Shown here piece by piece: positions 53,642 to 61,551 of a DNA stretch of 64,000 nucleotides; position 1 is the stretch's first letter; each line of letters begins with the position of its first letter. Below the pieces are notes generated by a model. That model had not been told where the DNA came from. It did not search any database and saw only the letters and a program-made list of their open reading frames with translations. The translations under genes and the position numbers were made by a program. Source of the DNA: Micromonospora sp045209745 (GTDB lineage: Bacteria; Actinomycetota; Actinomycetes; Mycobacteriales; Micromonosporaceae); the NCBI RefSeq assembly GCF_045209745.1, contig NZ_CP109273.1:6880956-6944955 (forward strand), written 5' to 3'.

Positions 53642-54559
53642 CTACCCCGAGGTCAGCACGATCTTTCCGCGCAGGCCGCCCGCCTCGACGAGCCGGTGCA
53701 CCTCTGCCGCTTCGGTGAGCGGCATCGTGGCCGCGACTCGCGTGCGCAGCTTCCCCGCGGCCAACTGCCCCACCAACTCGGCCAGCAGTTCCCGATCCAG
53801 GCTGATGAGCTGGAGGTGTTGGCGCACGCCGCGTCTCGGGTCGGTGGGTGGCGTGGGCCGGGTGGTCACGATGTTGCCGCCATCCTCAACGGCGGTGGCC
53901 GCCGCCTCGCCGACCGGGACCGCGTCCAGCACGACGGGCACCGGCCCGATCGAGGCCAGGTCGGCCGAGCGCGGGATCACCTCGGCCGCGCCGAGACCGC
54001 CAACCCACGCCTCGTCGTCGTGGCTGGCGACCGCGAGCACGCGGTGGCCCCGCTGGGCAGCGAGCTGGGTGGCGAACCCGCCGACGCCGCCGCTGGCGCC
54101 GGTGACAAGCACCGTGGAAGAACCCTCAAGCGACAACAGCGACAGGGCTTGATGCGCGGTGACCGCGTTGAGTGGCACCGTGGCTGCGGGCACGACGTCA
54201 AGCCCGTCTGGCAGCGGGACAAGCCAATGGGCATCCGCCGCGACGAACTCCGCGTATCCACCGGGCACGCCCCGGGTCAGGTACCAGGGAATCATCCCGA
54301 CAACGCGATCACCCAACCGGAACTCGTTGACATCGGAGCCGACCGAGGCCACCTCGCCGGCGATGTCCCAGCCAAGCAGGAAGGGCGGTGGCACCGGACC
54401 ACCGGGGATCATCCCGGTGCGGGCTCCGATGTCGGCCGGCTGTACGCAAACCGCCTGCACCCGGACCACGACCTGGCCTGGTCGCGCCACCGGATCGGGC
54501 AACTCGGCCACTTGCAGCCCCTCGGGTCCGCCCAGCGCTGTAACGATCACGCCATACAT
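53642..54559 (-). CDS. NADP-dependent MDR oxidoreductase (quinone-reductase-like)
   Basis: 305 residues from ATG 54559 (MYGVIVTALGGPEGLQV). The GroES-like half contains PPFLLGWDIAGEVASVGSDV and the cofactor motif is VTGASGGVGGFATQLAAQRG. There are no zinc ligands. It is shorter than its relative at 35821-36804 and not a close paralog. It stands alone, 101 bases from the serine recombinase remnant and convergent with it, and marks the return to core-like chromosome. Confidence 0.85.
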   Translation of the reverse strand: MYGVIVTALGGPEGLQVAELPDPVARPGQVVVRVQAVCVQPADIGARTGMIPGGPVPPPFLLGWDIAGEVASVGSDVNEFRLGDRVVGMIPWYLTRGVPGGYAEFVAADAHWLVPLPDGLDVVPAATVPLNAVTAHQALSLLSLEGSSTVLVTGASGGVGGFATQLAAQRGHRVLAVASHDDEAWVGGLGAAEVIPRSADLASIGPVPVVLDAVPVGEAAATAVEDGGNIVTTRPTPPTDPRRGVRQHLQLISLDRELLAELVGQLAAGKLRTRVAATMPLTEAAEVHRLVEAGGLRGKIVLTSG

Positions 54560-54625
54560 GCGTCCAGTATGGATCGAGGTAGACGACTCCGAAAGTTTCC
54601 GGAAGGATTCAGGGCGAAGCCGTCC

Positions 54626-55771
54626 TCAGTCGAGTTCAACCGCTCCCCGGACCACCACCGCGATCTGCTCGGCCTCGATCAGGAAGCCGTCGTGGCCGTA
54701 GTCGGAGCGTATGGTGACCAGCGGCCGGGCGGTGGGCGCGGTGGCCAGCACCGCTCCCTGCTCGGGCGGGAACAGCCGGTCGGAGTCGACCACGGCGACG
54801 GTGACCTCGGCGTGGATCATCGCCAGAGCCGCCTGCATCCCACCGCGTCCCCGGCCGATGTCGTGGGAGTTCATCGACTCGCTCAGCACCAAATAGGAGT
54901 TCGGGTCGAAACGCCGGCTGAGTTTGTCGCCGTGGTGGTCGAGGTACGACTGCACAGCGAACCGGCCACCGTCGGCCGGGTTTTCCCCTTCCTGGGCAGC
55001 CCGGCCGAACCGTTCGTTCAACTCCCGCGCCGACCGGTAGGTGATGTGGGCGATCTGGCGGGCGATCGCCATCCCGGCCAGGGGCGGCGCGCCGTCGTAG
55101 TAGTCGCCGCCGCGGAAGTTCGGGTCGCAGCGGATGGCGGCCAGTTGCGGCGCGGTCCAGGCGATCTGGTCGCCGGAGAAGGACGGTGTGGTGGCGATGG
55201 CGATGCACCGGCGGACCCGTTCGGGATACATGATCACCCATTCCAGGGCCCGCATGCCGCCCATCGAGCCGCCCACAACTGCGGCGAAGGTCCGGATGCC
55301 GAGCAGGTCGGCCAGCGCGGCCTCGGCTGCCACCTGGTCGCGTACGGTCATCCGGGGAAAGCGGGAGCCCCACGGGCGGCCGTCCGGCGCGGGCGTGGAC
55401 GGGCCGGTGCTGCCGCGACAACCGCCGAGGACGTTCGCCGCGACGACGAAGTACCGGCTGTCGTCCAGCGGCGCGCCAGGCCCGATCAGCCCGTCCCACC
55501 AGCCCGGCGTCGGCTGGTCGGGGCCCGCCGGGCCGACCACGTGCGAGTCCCCGGTCAGCGCATGCAGCACCAGCACCGCGTTGTCGGCGGCGGCGTTCAG
55601 CGTGCCCCAGGTCTGGTAGGCCATCCGGACGCCGGGCAGCACCCGCCCGGACTCCAGGTTCACGCTACCGATGTCGGCGTAGCGGCGACCGGAGACACGA
55701 CTCGTGCTGGGACCGGTCGGCCGTCCGGTCCCGAGATGCAGTGAGGTGAGGGTCATCAGTTGGTCAGGCAC
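54626..55771 (-). CDS. metX: Homoserine O-acetyltransferase
   Basis: 381 residues from GTG 55771, or 376 from ATG 55756. It is an alpha/beta-hydrolase-fold acyltransferase: nucleophile VVGGSMGGMRALEW, oxyanion strand VLVLHALTGDSHV, acid VVDSDRLFPPEQ, His DYGHDGFLIE. It transfers acetyl (or succinyl) from CoA to homoserine in methionine synthesis. It overlaps the metY stop by eight bases, so the two enzymes of direct sulfhydrylation are co-translated. Confidence 0.93.
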   Translation of the reverse strand: MPDQLMTLTSLHLGTGRPTGPSTSRVSGRRYADIGSVNLESGRVLPGVRMAYQTWGTLNAAADNAVLVLHALTGDSHVVGPAGPDQPTPGWWDGLIGPGAPLDDSRYFVVAANVLGGCRGSTGPSTPAPDGRPWGSRFPRMTVRDQVAAEAALADLLGIRTFAAVVGGSMGGMRALEWVIMYPERVRRCIAIATTPSFSGDQIAWTAPQLAAIRCDPNFRGGDYYDGAPPLAGMAIARQIAHITYRSARELNERFGRAAQEGENPADGGRFAVQSYLDHHGDKLSRRFDPNSYLVLSESMNSHDIGRGRGGMQAALAMIHAEVTVAVVDSDRLFPPEQGAVLATAPTARPLVTIRSDYGHDGFLIEAEQIAVVVRGAVELD

Positions 55772-57092
55772 CCTTGGCGGCGATGAACCCGACCTCCAGG
55801 TCAGCCAGAATGTCGTCGATATGTTCGATCCCGACGGCGAGTCGGATCAGGCCCGGGGTGACGCCGGCCGCCAGGCGGGCCTCGTCGGTGAGCTGGGCGT
55901 GCGTGGTAGACGCCGGGTGGATCACCAGCGACCGCACGTCACCGATGTTCGCCACGTGCGAGTGCAGCTTCAGGGCGTCCACGAAGGCCTTACCTGCCTC
56001 GACGCCGCCCTTCAGTTCGAAGGTGACGATGCCGCCTGCCCCGCGGGGCAGGTACTGGCTGGCCCGGTCGTGCCACGGGCTGGACGGCAGGCCGGCGTAG
56101 TGCACCTCGCTCACGTCGTCATGCTGCGCCAGCCACTCGGCGACCGCCTGGGCGTTGGCGACGTGCCGCTCCATCCGCAGCGACAGGGTCTCGATGCCCT
56201 GGATCAGCAGGAACGCCGAGAACGGGGAGATCGCCGGGCCGAGGTCCCGCAGCAGCTGCACCCGCAGCTTGACCGCGTACGCGCCGGGGCCCAGCGCCGG
56301 CCAGTAGCGCAGCCCGTTGTAGCTGGGGTCGGGCTCGACGAACTCGGGAAACCGCTTCGGGTGGGCGGAGAAGTCGAAACTGCCGCCGTCGATGATCGCA
56401 CCGCCGATGGCGGTGCCATGGCCGCCGAGGTACTTGGTCGCCGAGTGGATCACCACGTCGGCGCCGTGCTCCAGCGGACGCAGCAGGAACGGCGTGGCGA
56501 TGGTGTTGTCCACGATCAACGGGACACCGGCCTCGTGCGCCACGTCGGCGACCGCCCGCACGGCCAGCACATTGCTGCGCGGGTTGCCGATCGACTCGGC
56601 GAAGAAGGCCTTCGTGTTCGGCCGGACCGCCGCCCGCCAGGCCTCGACGTCGTCCGGGTCCTGGACGAAGCTGACCTCGATGCCGAGCTTCGCCAAGGTG
56701 TGACGGAACAGGTTGTAGGTGCCGCCGTACAGGCTCGCGCTGGACACCAGGTGGTCGCCGGCACCGGCCAGGTTGAGCAGCGCCATGGTCGCCGCGGACT
56801 GGCCGGAAGCCACCGCGAGCGCCGCGACGCCGCCTTCGAGTGCGGCGATCCGCTGCTCCAGGACGTCCTGCGTGGGGTTGTTGATCCGGGTGTAAATGTA
56901 GCCCGGCTCGGCCAGGGCGAACAGGCCGGCCGCGTGGTCGGCGTCGCGGAAGACGTACGAGGTCGTCTGGTAGATCGGCGTCGCCCGCGCGCCGGTCACC
57001 GGGTCGGCGACCGCGCCGGCATGCACCTGCAACGTCTCGAAGGACCAGGTGTTCGACACCGATGTCGCCTCGGACTCGGGGGTGGTGGTCAT
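55764..57092 (-). CDS. metY: O-acetylhomoserine aminocarboxypropyltransferase (sulfhydrylase)
   Basis: 442 residues from ATG 57092 behind AAGGAGA. PLP-fold signatures: YIYTRINNPTQDVLEQRIAA, GGTYNLFRHTL, and the Schiff-base lysine in VIHSATKYLGGHGT. It makes homocysteine from O-acetylhomoserine and sulfide. The long leader upstream holds a short Cys-containing ORF, implying sulfur-responsive control. Confidence 0.93.
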   Translation of the reverse strand: MTTTPESEATSVSNTWSFETLQVHAGAVADPVTGARATPIYQTTSYVFRDADHAAGLFALAEPGYIYTRINNPTQDVLEQRIAALEGGVAALAVASGQSAATMALLNLAGAGDHLVSSASLYGGTYNLFRHTLAKLGIEVSFVQDPDDVEAWRAAVRPNTKAFFAESIGNPRSNVLAVRAVADVAHEAGVPLIVDNTIATPFLLRPLEHGADVVIHSATKYLGGHGTAIGGAIIDGGSFDFSAHPKRFPEFVEPDPSYNGLRYWPALGPGAYAVKLRVQLLRDLGPAISPFSAFLLIQGIETLSLRMERHVANAQAVAEWLAQHDDVSEVHYAGLPSSPWHDRASQYLPRGAGGIVTFELKGGVEAGKAFVDALKLHSHVANIGDVRSLVIHPASTTHAQLTDEARLAAGVTPGLIRLAVGIEHIDDILADLEVGFIAAKGA

Positions 57093-57285
57093 CTCGTATC
57101 TCCTTCAGGGCCGGGTGGCCGGTCGCGCCGTACGGCGACGTGCAGGACGGAATCATCGGCGTGAACCGGCCGGACGGAGTCGGGTGGGCGCGCTCGCGGG
57201 CCGGCGGTGACCGGAACCCGGACGGGTCGGCGCCGGCCAGCAGCTGAGGTGGAGCCTCTTCGCTTGTCGAGGACGCCCGTGCGGA
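57093..57285 (-). promoter_or_regulatory. metY leader between the leader peptide and the gene
   Basis: This 193-base stretch separates the leader-peptide stop from metY. It contains the self-complementary CGCCGTACGGCG (57127-57138) and several GC-rich inverted segments close to the metY ribosome site, suitable for alternative pairing. No canonical SAM-I or SAM-IV aptamer core was recognised. Confidence 0.45.
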
Positions 57286-57351
57286 TCAGGCGCGACAGAG
57301 CGCGCTGGAGACGCGCATCAGATCGACGTGACGCCGCCAGCAGAGGCGCAT
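57286..57351 (-). CDS. Cys-containing leader peptide of the metY-metX operon
   Basis: A 21-residue ORF, ATG 57351 to TGA 57286-57288. It begins MRLCWRR and continues HVDLMRVSSALCRA. The core RRxHVDLxRVxSALCR is that of the conserved actinobacterial Cys-rich leader peptides found in front of sulfur-assimilation and methionine/cysteine genes. Two Cys codons (positions 4 and 19) would let ribosomes stall when charged Cys-tRNA is scarce and so change folding of the downstream leader. It lies 194 bases upstream of the metY start. Confidence 0.8.
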   Translation of the reverse strand: MRLCWRRHVDLMRVSSALCRA

Positions 57352-57739
57352 CCCCAGATGCGGTGCCCGTGCAAGCGCCATGTGTGAACTCCACTGGTGT
57401 CGGGCCGTCGGCCCCGCGCTGAACTTCTCGCCTGGCAATACCGTAGCTCAGCCGGCCACCAGTCCAGGCATCCGAGACACGTCGTCCCGGATGATGGAAT
57501 GTGGCGGCCGGCAGGCCTCGCCCTACCCCTACCACCACCCCACGCCCTGCCCGACGCCCGTGGCGGGCGGCGGAAGCGCCGGAAGGGGCGCGGGCTGCGG
57601 CGGCGTGACCGGCAGCGGGGGTGGGGATGAGCGCGTCAACCAGGCGGGTGCCGGCAGCGCCCGACCCGGGCAACTGGCTACGGCCGGTCCCGGCGTTCGT
57701 CCCCGCAGGGTGATCGCTGGAGCAGGCTCGGTGATGGTG
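57352..57739. other. Intergenic stretch between leader and CapA remnant
   Basis: No coding frame was accepted. A short segment (57441-57460, CCGTAGCTCAGCCGG) looks like a tRNA D-arm, but no anticodon or T-arm follows. The promoter of the metY leader should lie in its left part. Confidence 0.35.
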
Positions 57740-58531
57740 TCAAGGCCGCTTCGTCGTGAGGCCGGTGCACCTCTTCGCCGTGGCGATCTTGTCCTCGATC
57801 CGCTCGCGGGCCGCGCCGGACACGAGCACGGGCTGCCCGGTGCCCGACACCGCCGCTGGCAGGAACTCGGTGCGTATCACCGTCCGCCCCTGCACGGTCA
57901 GCCGCAGGACACCGGAGTCGGTGCTGTGCGAGTTGCCGTACCAGAGGAAGTTGCCGAGCCCGTAGTGCACGTAGGTCTTACCCAGCCAACCGTCGGCGAG
58001 CAGGGTGTGCGCGTGGGTTCCGATCACGATGTCCGCTCCGGCGGCGGCAATCTGGCGGGCGAACGTCTTCATCTCCCCCGTTGGGCAGGAGTTGCCCTCG
58101 GCGCCCCAGTGCATGAAGACGATCACCAGGTCGGCCTGATCGCGGGCTGATTGCACGGCGGCGACGGCCCAGGCCTCGTCGAACGTCATCGCGATTCCCG
58201 GCCGGGTTTCCGTTGCTTTCCACTGCGTGGCCAGCTCGTGCACCTGCGACATACCCAGCACCGCGATCCGCACACCCTTCACGGTGCTCAGCCACGGTGC
58301 GTATGCCGCGTCGGCGTTGCGCCCCGCGCCGAACACCGGGAAGTTCGCGTCGGCCGCCGCGTCGAGGGTGTCCAGCAGCCCCACCTGGCCGTAGTCGAGG
58401 GTGTGGTTGTTGGCGATCGACACCGCGTCGATCCCCGCCGCGTGGAGCGCCGAGTATGCGGTTTCCGGCGATCGGAATTGAAAGCGTTTAGGCTGCGGGG
58501 TGCCGCGCGGCGTGGGAGGAGCAGAAGGCCA
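57740..58531 (-). pseudogene. CapA-family protein, C-terminal remnant
   Basis: The frame is open from 58531 to the stop at 57740 (about 263 residues) and matches CapA/poly-gamma-glutamate-synthesis-type metallophosphatases from TPRGTPQPKRFQFRSPETAY through VSIANNHTLDYGQVGLLDTL, MHWGAEGNSCPTGEM and VIGTHAHTLLADGW to VHYGLGNFLWYG. The N-terminal signal sequence and first metal ligands (GDxMxxR region) are missing and an in-frame TGA precedes the open region, so it is a truncated gene. It faces the RecD2 shard. Confidence 0.75.
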
Positions 58532-58590
58532 TCAAGGAGGTGATGGTCTTCCTGCAAGGCGTCGGGGTGTCGACCTCCCTCGCGGTGCGG
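58501..58590 (+). pseudogene. Shard of a RecD2-type helicase (HhH segment)
   Basis: Thirty codons read AWEEQKAIKEVMVFLQGVGV then STSLAVR, which corresponds to the helix-hairpin-helix segment of RecD2-like ATP-dependent DNA helicases (EQKxVxEIMLFLQxHGVST). Nothing else of the helicase is present. It overlaps the CapA remnant on the opposite strand and joins the S-4TM remnant at about 58590-58600. Confidence 0.5.
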
Positions 58591-58591
58591 G

Positions 58592-59176
58592 ACGCGCGAC
58601 CAGAGGATCACCAGCGGCTGGTACGACCCGACCGACGGAGTGCACCATCCCTACGACGTCCTCATCGCCCAGGAACAGAACCTCGCCTGGGATGCTCGCC
58701 TGCGCCGCATCTACAGCAACTGGGTCCTAGCCGCCGCGATCCTTTGGGCAGTCATCGGGTTGCTCGCCGGACTGCTTCTCGACGCCACCGTCGTTCAGAC
58801 CCTGCTCACCTTCTTCATCCCATCCCTGGCCGCCTTCCAACTCGCCCACGAGATCTGGGCAGGACAACGCCGGGTGGCTTCCGAACGCGAGCGGCTATCT
58901 CGGCTGGTACAGGCCGAGCTAAGCAATGCAGAAGCCGGCCCGATCCAGGACGGCGACCGGCGAAGGCTACGTGAGACCGCCAGGGACGTCCAAGACGGCA
59001 TCTTCCGCACTCGCCTCGATGCCGCTCGAGTTCCCGAATGGTTCTACCGGCGCCACCGTGATACGGACGAACGTGACTTCGCCAGCACAGCCGAAGGGCA
59101 TCGACAACGACTGGCGGTCGTGGGTCTCGGTGAGGCTGCCGTCGGCTGCGGATGTGCTGTGCGCCCGGCCGGGTGA
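58592..59176 (+). pseudogene. S-4TM family pore-forming effector, truncated
   Basis: The open frame reads SGWYDPTDGVHHPYDVLIAQ, two membrane helices (VLAAAILWAVIGLLAGLLL; VVQTLLTFFIPSLAAFQLA), then VQDGIFRTRLDAARVPEWFY and ERDF, matching the second half of S-4TM proteins, the predicted pore-forming effectors of CBASS-type defence. The first two membrane helices are missing and the last ~25 residues after EGHRQRL look unrelated. No cyclic-nucleotide synthase gene is in the window. Confidence 0.65.
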
Positions 59177-59260
59177 CGTTGCTGATCGAAGACCGCCAGA
59201 CGTTCCTTCCCTTCCCCCCGCCGGCCGGAACCGGCCGAAATCTCCCTGCCCTGATCGGAG

Positions 59261-59674
59261 ATGACCACCTTGAGCGACCAGACCACCCGAGGCGTCCTCG
59301 ACGAGGTCGCCGCCGAGCGACGCGAGCAGGACAGGCAGTGGGGCGAGCAGAACCACCCGCAGGCAGACCCGGTGATCCTCGCCCGGCTCAGCGACGACGG
59401 GCCGCACAGCTCGGCGGCGGCGGTCGCTCAGCGGCTCGCCGAGCAGTACGAGGTGCCGACCGCCCACCGCGCCAAGTTCATCTGCGAATCGGAGCGTCCG
59501 ACCACCTGGGTCGGCATCGCCGTCGAGGAGCTGGCCGAGGCGGTGGAGGCGGCGACGCAGGGTTGGCCAAAGCAGCGCCAGGAGTGGCTCCAGCTCGCGG
59601 CCGTCGCGGTCGTGGCGATCGAGGCCGGCGACCGCGCGGCGGCCGCCACCGCGGTGGAAGAAGCGCGGACGTGA
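59261..59674 (+). CDS. MazG-like nucleotide pyrophosphohydrolase family protein
   Basis: 137 residues, ATG 59261 behind GGAG. EVAAERREQDRQWGEQNHPQ and VGIAVEELAEAVEAATQGWP then RQEWLQLAAVAVVAIE follow the pattern of phage- and plasmid-borne MazG-like proteins (ERxxQDxxWGxxxH ... EExxEAxE ... ExxQxAAVAxxWxE). The acidic helix EELAEAVE would bind magnesium. It is complete, the only undamaged gene in the shard cluster, and five bases ahead of the exonuclease start. Confidence 0.65.
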   Translation: MTTLSDQTTRGVLDEVAAERREQDRQWGEQNHPQADPVILARLSDDGPHSSAAAVAQRLAEQYEVPTAHRAKFICESERPTTWVGIAVEELAEAVEAATQGWPKQRQEWLQLAAVAVVAIEAGDRAAAATAVEEART

Positions 59675-59679
59675 CGAGG

Positions 59680-60960
59680 ATGGCGAAGCGTCCGGAGGGC
59701 GCCGTGCTGGCCATGGCGTCGCCGGCGAGCGCGACCGCCGTCCCCGCGCCCCGGCTGGCAACCGCGCCCGCCCCGGCGGGCGCGCTACTCGCCATCGACG
59801 GCAACAACCCGCCTACCGCGCCTGGCACGCCTACGAGCCCACGGGGATGACCGCCCCGGACGGCCGGCCCATCTTCGCCGTGCACGGCTTCCTCACCCTG
59901 CTCGCCGGCATCATCGACCGGGTCTCCCCAGACGCCCTGGTCGTCGGCTTCGACGACCGGGCCAGCTCGACGCGCCGGGACCGCTACCCGCAGTACAAGG
60001 CGGGGCGGGCCGAGAAGTCACCCGACCTGTACGCGCAGATGGACGCCATCGCGGGCGCGCTGCGCGCCCTCGACGTCCAGGTGGTCGTCCCCGAAGGGCT
60101 GGAGGCCGACGACGTCCTCGGGTCGGCGGCCGCGGCCGCCGAAGCGGCCGGCTGGCAGTGCGTCATCGCCACCAGCGACAAGGACTCGTTCGCGCTGATC
60201 AGCGAGACGACGACCGTGCTGCGGCTGGTGTCCGGCCTGGCCAACGCGGTCCGCATGACCCCAGAAAAGCTGCGGGCGACGGTCGGCGTCCGCCCCGACC
60301 AGTACCTCGACTACGCCGCGCTGGTCGGCGACACCTCCGACAAACTGGCCGGCGTACCCGGCATCGGACCCAAGACCGCCGTGAAGCTTCTCTCCGCGTT
60401 CGACAGCGTGGCCGCCGCCCGCAAGGCCGACCTGGCAGCCACCACAGCCGCGATCGGGAAGGCTGCCGCCGCCAAACTCGCCAGCGACGACGCCCAAGCC
60501 GTGATCGACCGCAACAGGGACCTCATGACGATCATGCGGGACGTGCCGATCGACCCAGCCGCCTGCCGCCCGTCGGTGGCCCCGGCCACGGCCACCGCGG
60601 TGCTGCGCGGCCTGCACCTGCCGTCCCTGGTGCAACGGGTCACCGCAGCGCTGTGCCCGCCGACGCCGCCGATCTCCCCGCCGCAGCGCGGCGACCTGCG
60701 CGCCGTGCCCGACCCGGCGCCCCGCGCCGCCGCGGCGGCGGAGATGCCGACGCCGCCGCTGGTCCCCGATGACCCGCCGCCGGTGTGCCCGGGCTGCGGC
60801 CGGGAGAGCACCGCCGTGCTGCCAATGGCCCAGCTGGACGCCGGCCGGGCGGTACTCACCGGCGAGGAGGTCCTGGTCGACCGGGAGCACCCGTCCGGAG
60901 ACCTGGTCGCCGTGCTGGTCGACGACGTGTGGGCGGTGCGGAGCATCCCCGCCGCTGTGC
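59680..60960 (+). pseudogene. 5'-3' exonuclease (FEN/Pol I N-domain type), frameshifted and 3'-truncated
   Basis: The gene starts at ATG 59680. The frame reads GALLAIDGNN and then, after loss of one base near 59807-59812, continues in the next frame as AYRAWHAYEPTGMTAPDGRP. Metal-binding and H3TH signatures follow: VVGFDDRASSTRRDRYPQYK, GLEADDVLGSAA, IATSDKDSFAL, LVGDTSDKLAGVPGIGPKTA. A Pro-rich tail and CPGCGRES segment end at about 60955, where an unrelated ROK fragment begins. Such single-domain exonucleases are common on actinobacterial phages and mobile elements. Confidence 0.8.
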
Positions 60961-61404
60961 GGCTGCGGCCAGACCGGCTGCCTGGAGGCGTACTGCGGGG
61001 AGGCCGCGCTGGTCCGGGAGGCGGTGACCGCCGCGCGGGCCGGGCGCTCGGCGGCGCTCGGCGACCGGCTCACCGCGGCCGGTACGCTGACCATGGCCGA
61101 CGTGGTCCGGGCGACGACGGACGGGGACCCGGTCGCGCAGACCCTGGTCCGCGACGCCGCCCGCCGGCTCGGGCACGTGCTGGTCGGCCTGGTCAGCTTC
61201 GTCAACCCGGCCATCGTGATCATCGGCGGCGCGCCGCCCGGCATCGGCCCCGTGCTGCTGGCCGAGATCCGCGGCGTGGTCTACCGGCGCTCGACACCGC
61301 TGGCCACCGGCAGCATGCCGATCGTCCTCTCCGACCTCGACGACCGGGCCGCCCTGGTCGGCGCCGCCCGCCTGATCAGCGACCAGGTCTTCGCGGCCCG
61401 CTGA
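60955..61404 (+). pseudogene. ROK-family kinase, C-terminal remnant
   Basis: The frame starting near 60955 reads PLCGCGQTGCLEAYCGEAAL, the ROK zinc-binding motif, then VGLVSFVNPAIVIIGGAPPG and ends LISDQVFAAR. About 145 of the usual 300 or more residues remain; the ATP-binding N-terminus is missing. It is fused in sequence to the exonuclease tail without any IS element between them. Confidence 0.8.
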
Positions 61405-61551
61405 GCGCCGCCGGCGGCCTTGAGTGGGAGGCCAATTCCTGTTACAGGGGTGTGCGGAACGTCACTTCCATGGCTATGCTCTCCGGAATTTCCCAGGGCT
61501 CGCCGCGGTCGATCCGTCCGGTGAGGCCTGGCTGGCCAATAGGAGGACATC

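Noticed and set aside
53459..55744. 761-codon plus-strand ORF across the MDR oxidoreductase and metX
   Set aside because: It is antisense to two genes with clear catalytic motifs and its translation has no recognisable domain.
57093..57420. Possible SAM riboswitch (SAM-I or SAM-IV) upstream of metY
   Set aside because: A GCTGGCCGGC-like stretch is present but the conserved core following it (AACC and the paired G-rich helix) is not. The leader-peptide explanation fits better.
57432..57475. tRNA-like segment with a D-arm sequence TAGCTCAGCCGG
   Set aside because: No anticodon stem, no T-arm GGTTC motif and no acceptor pairing nearby.
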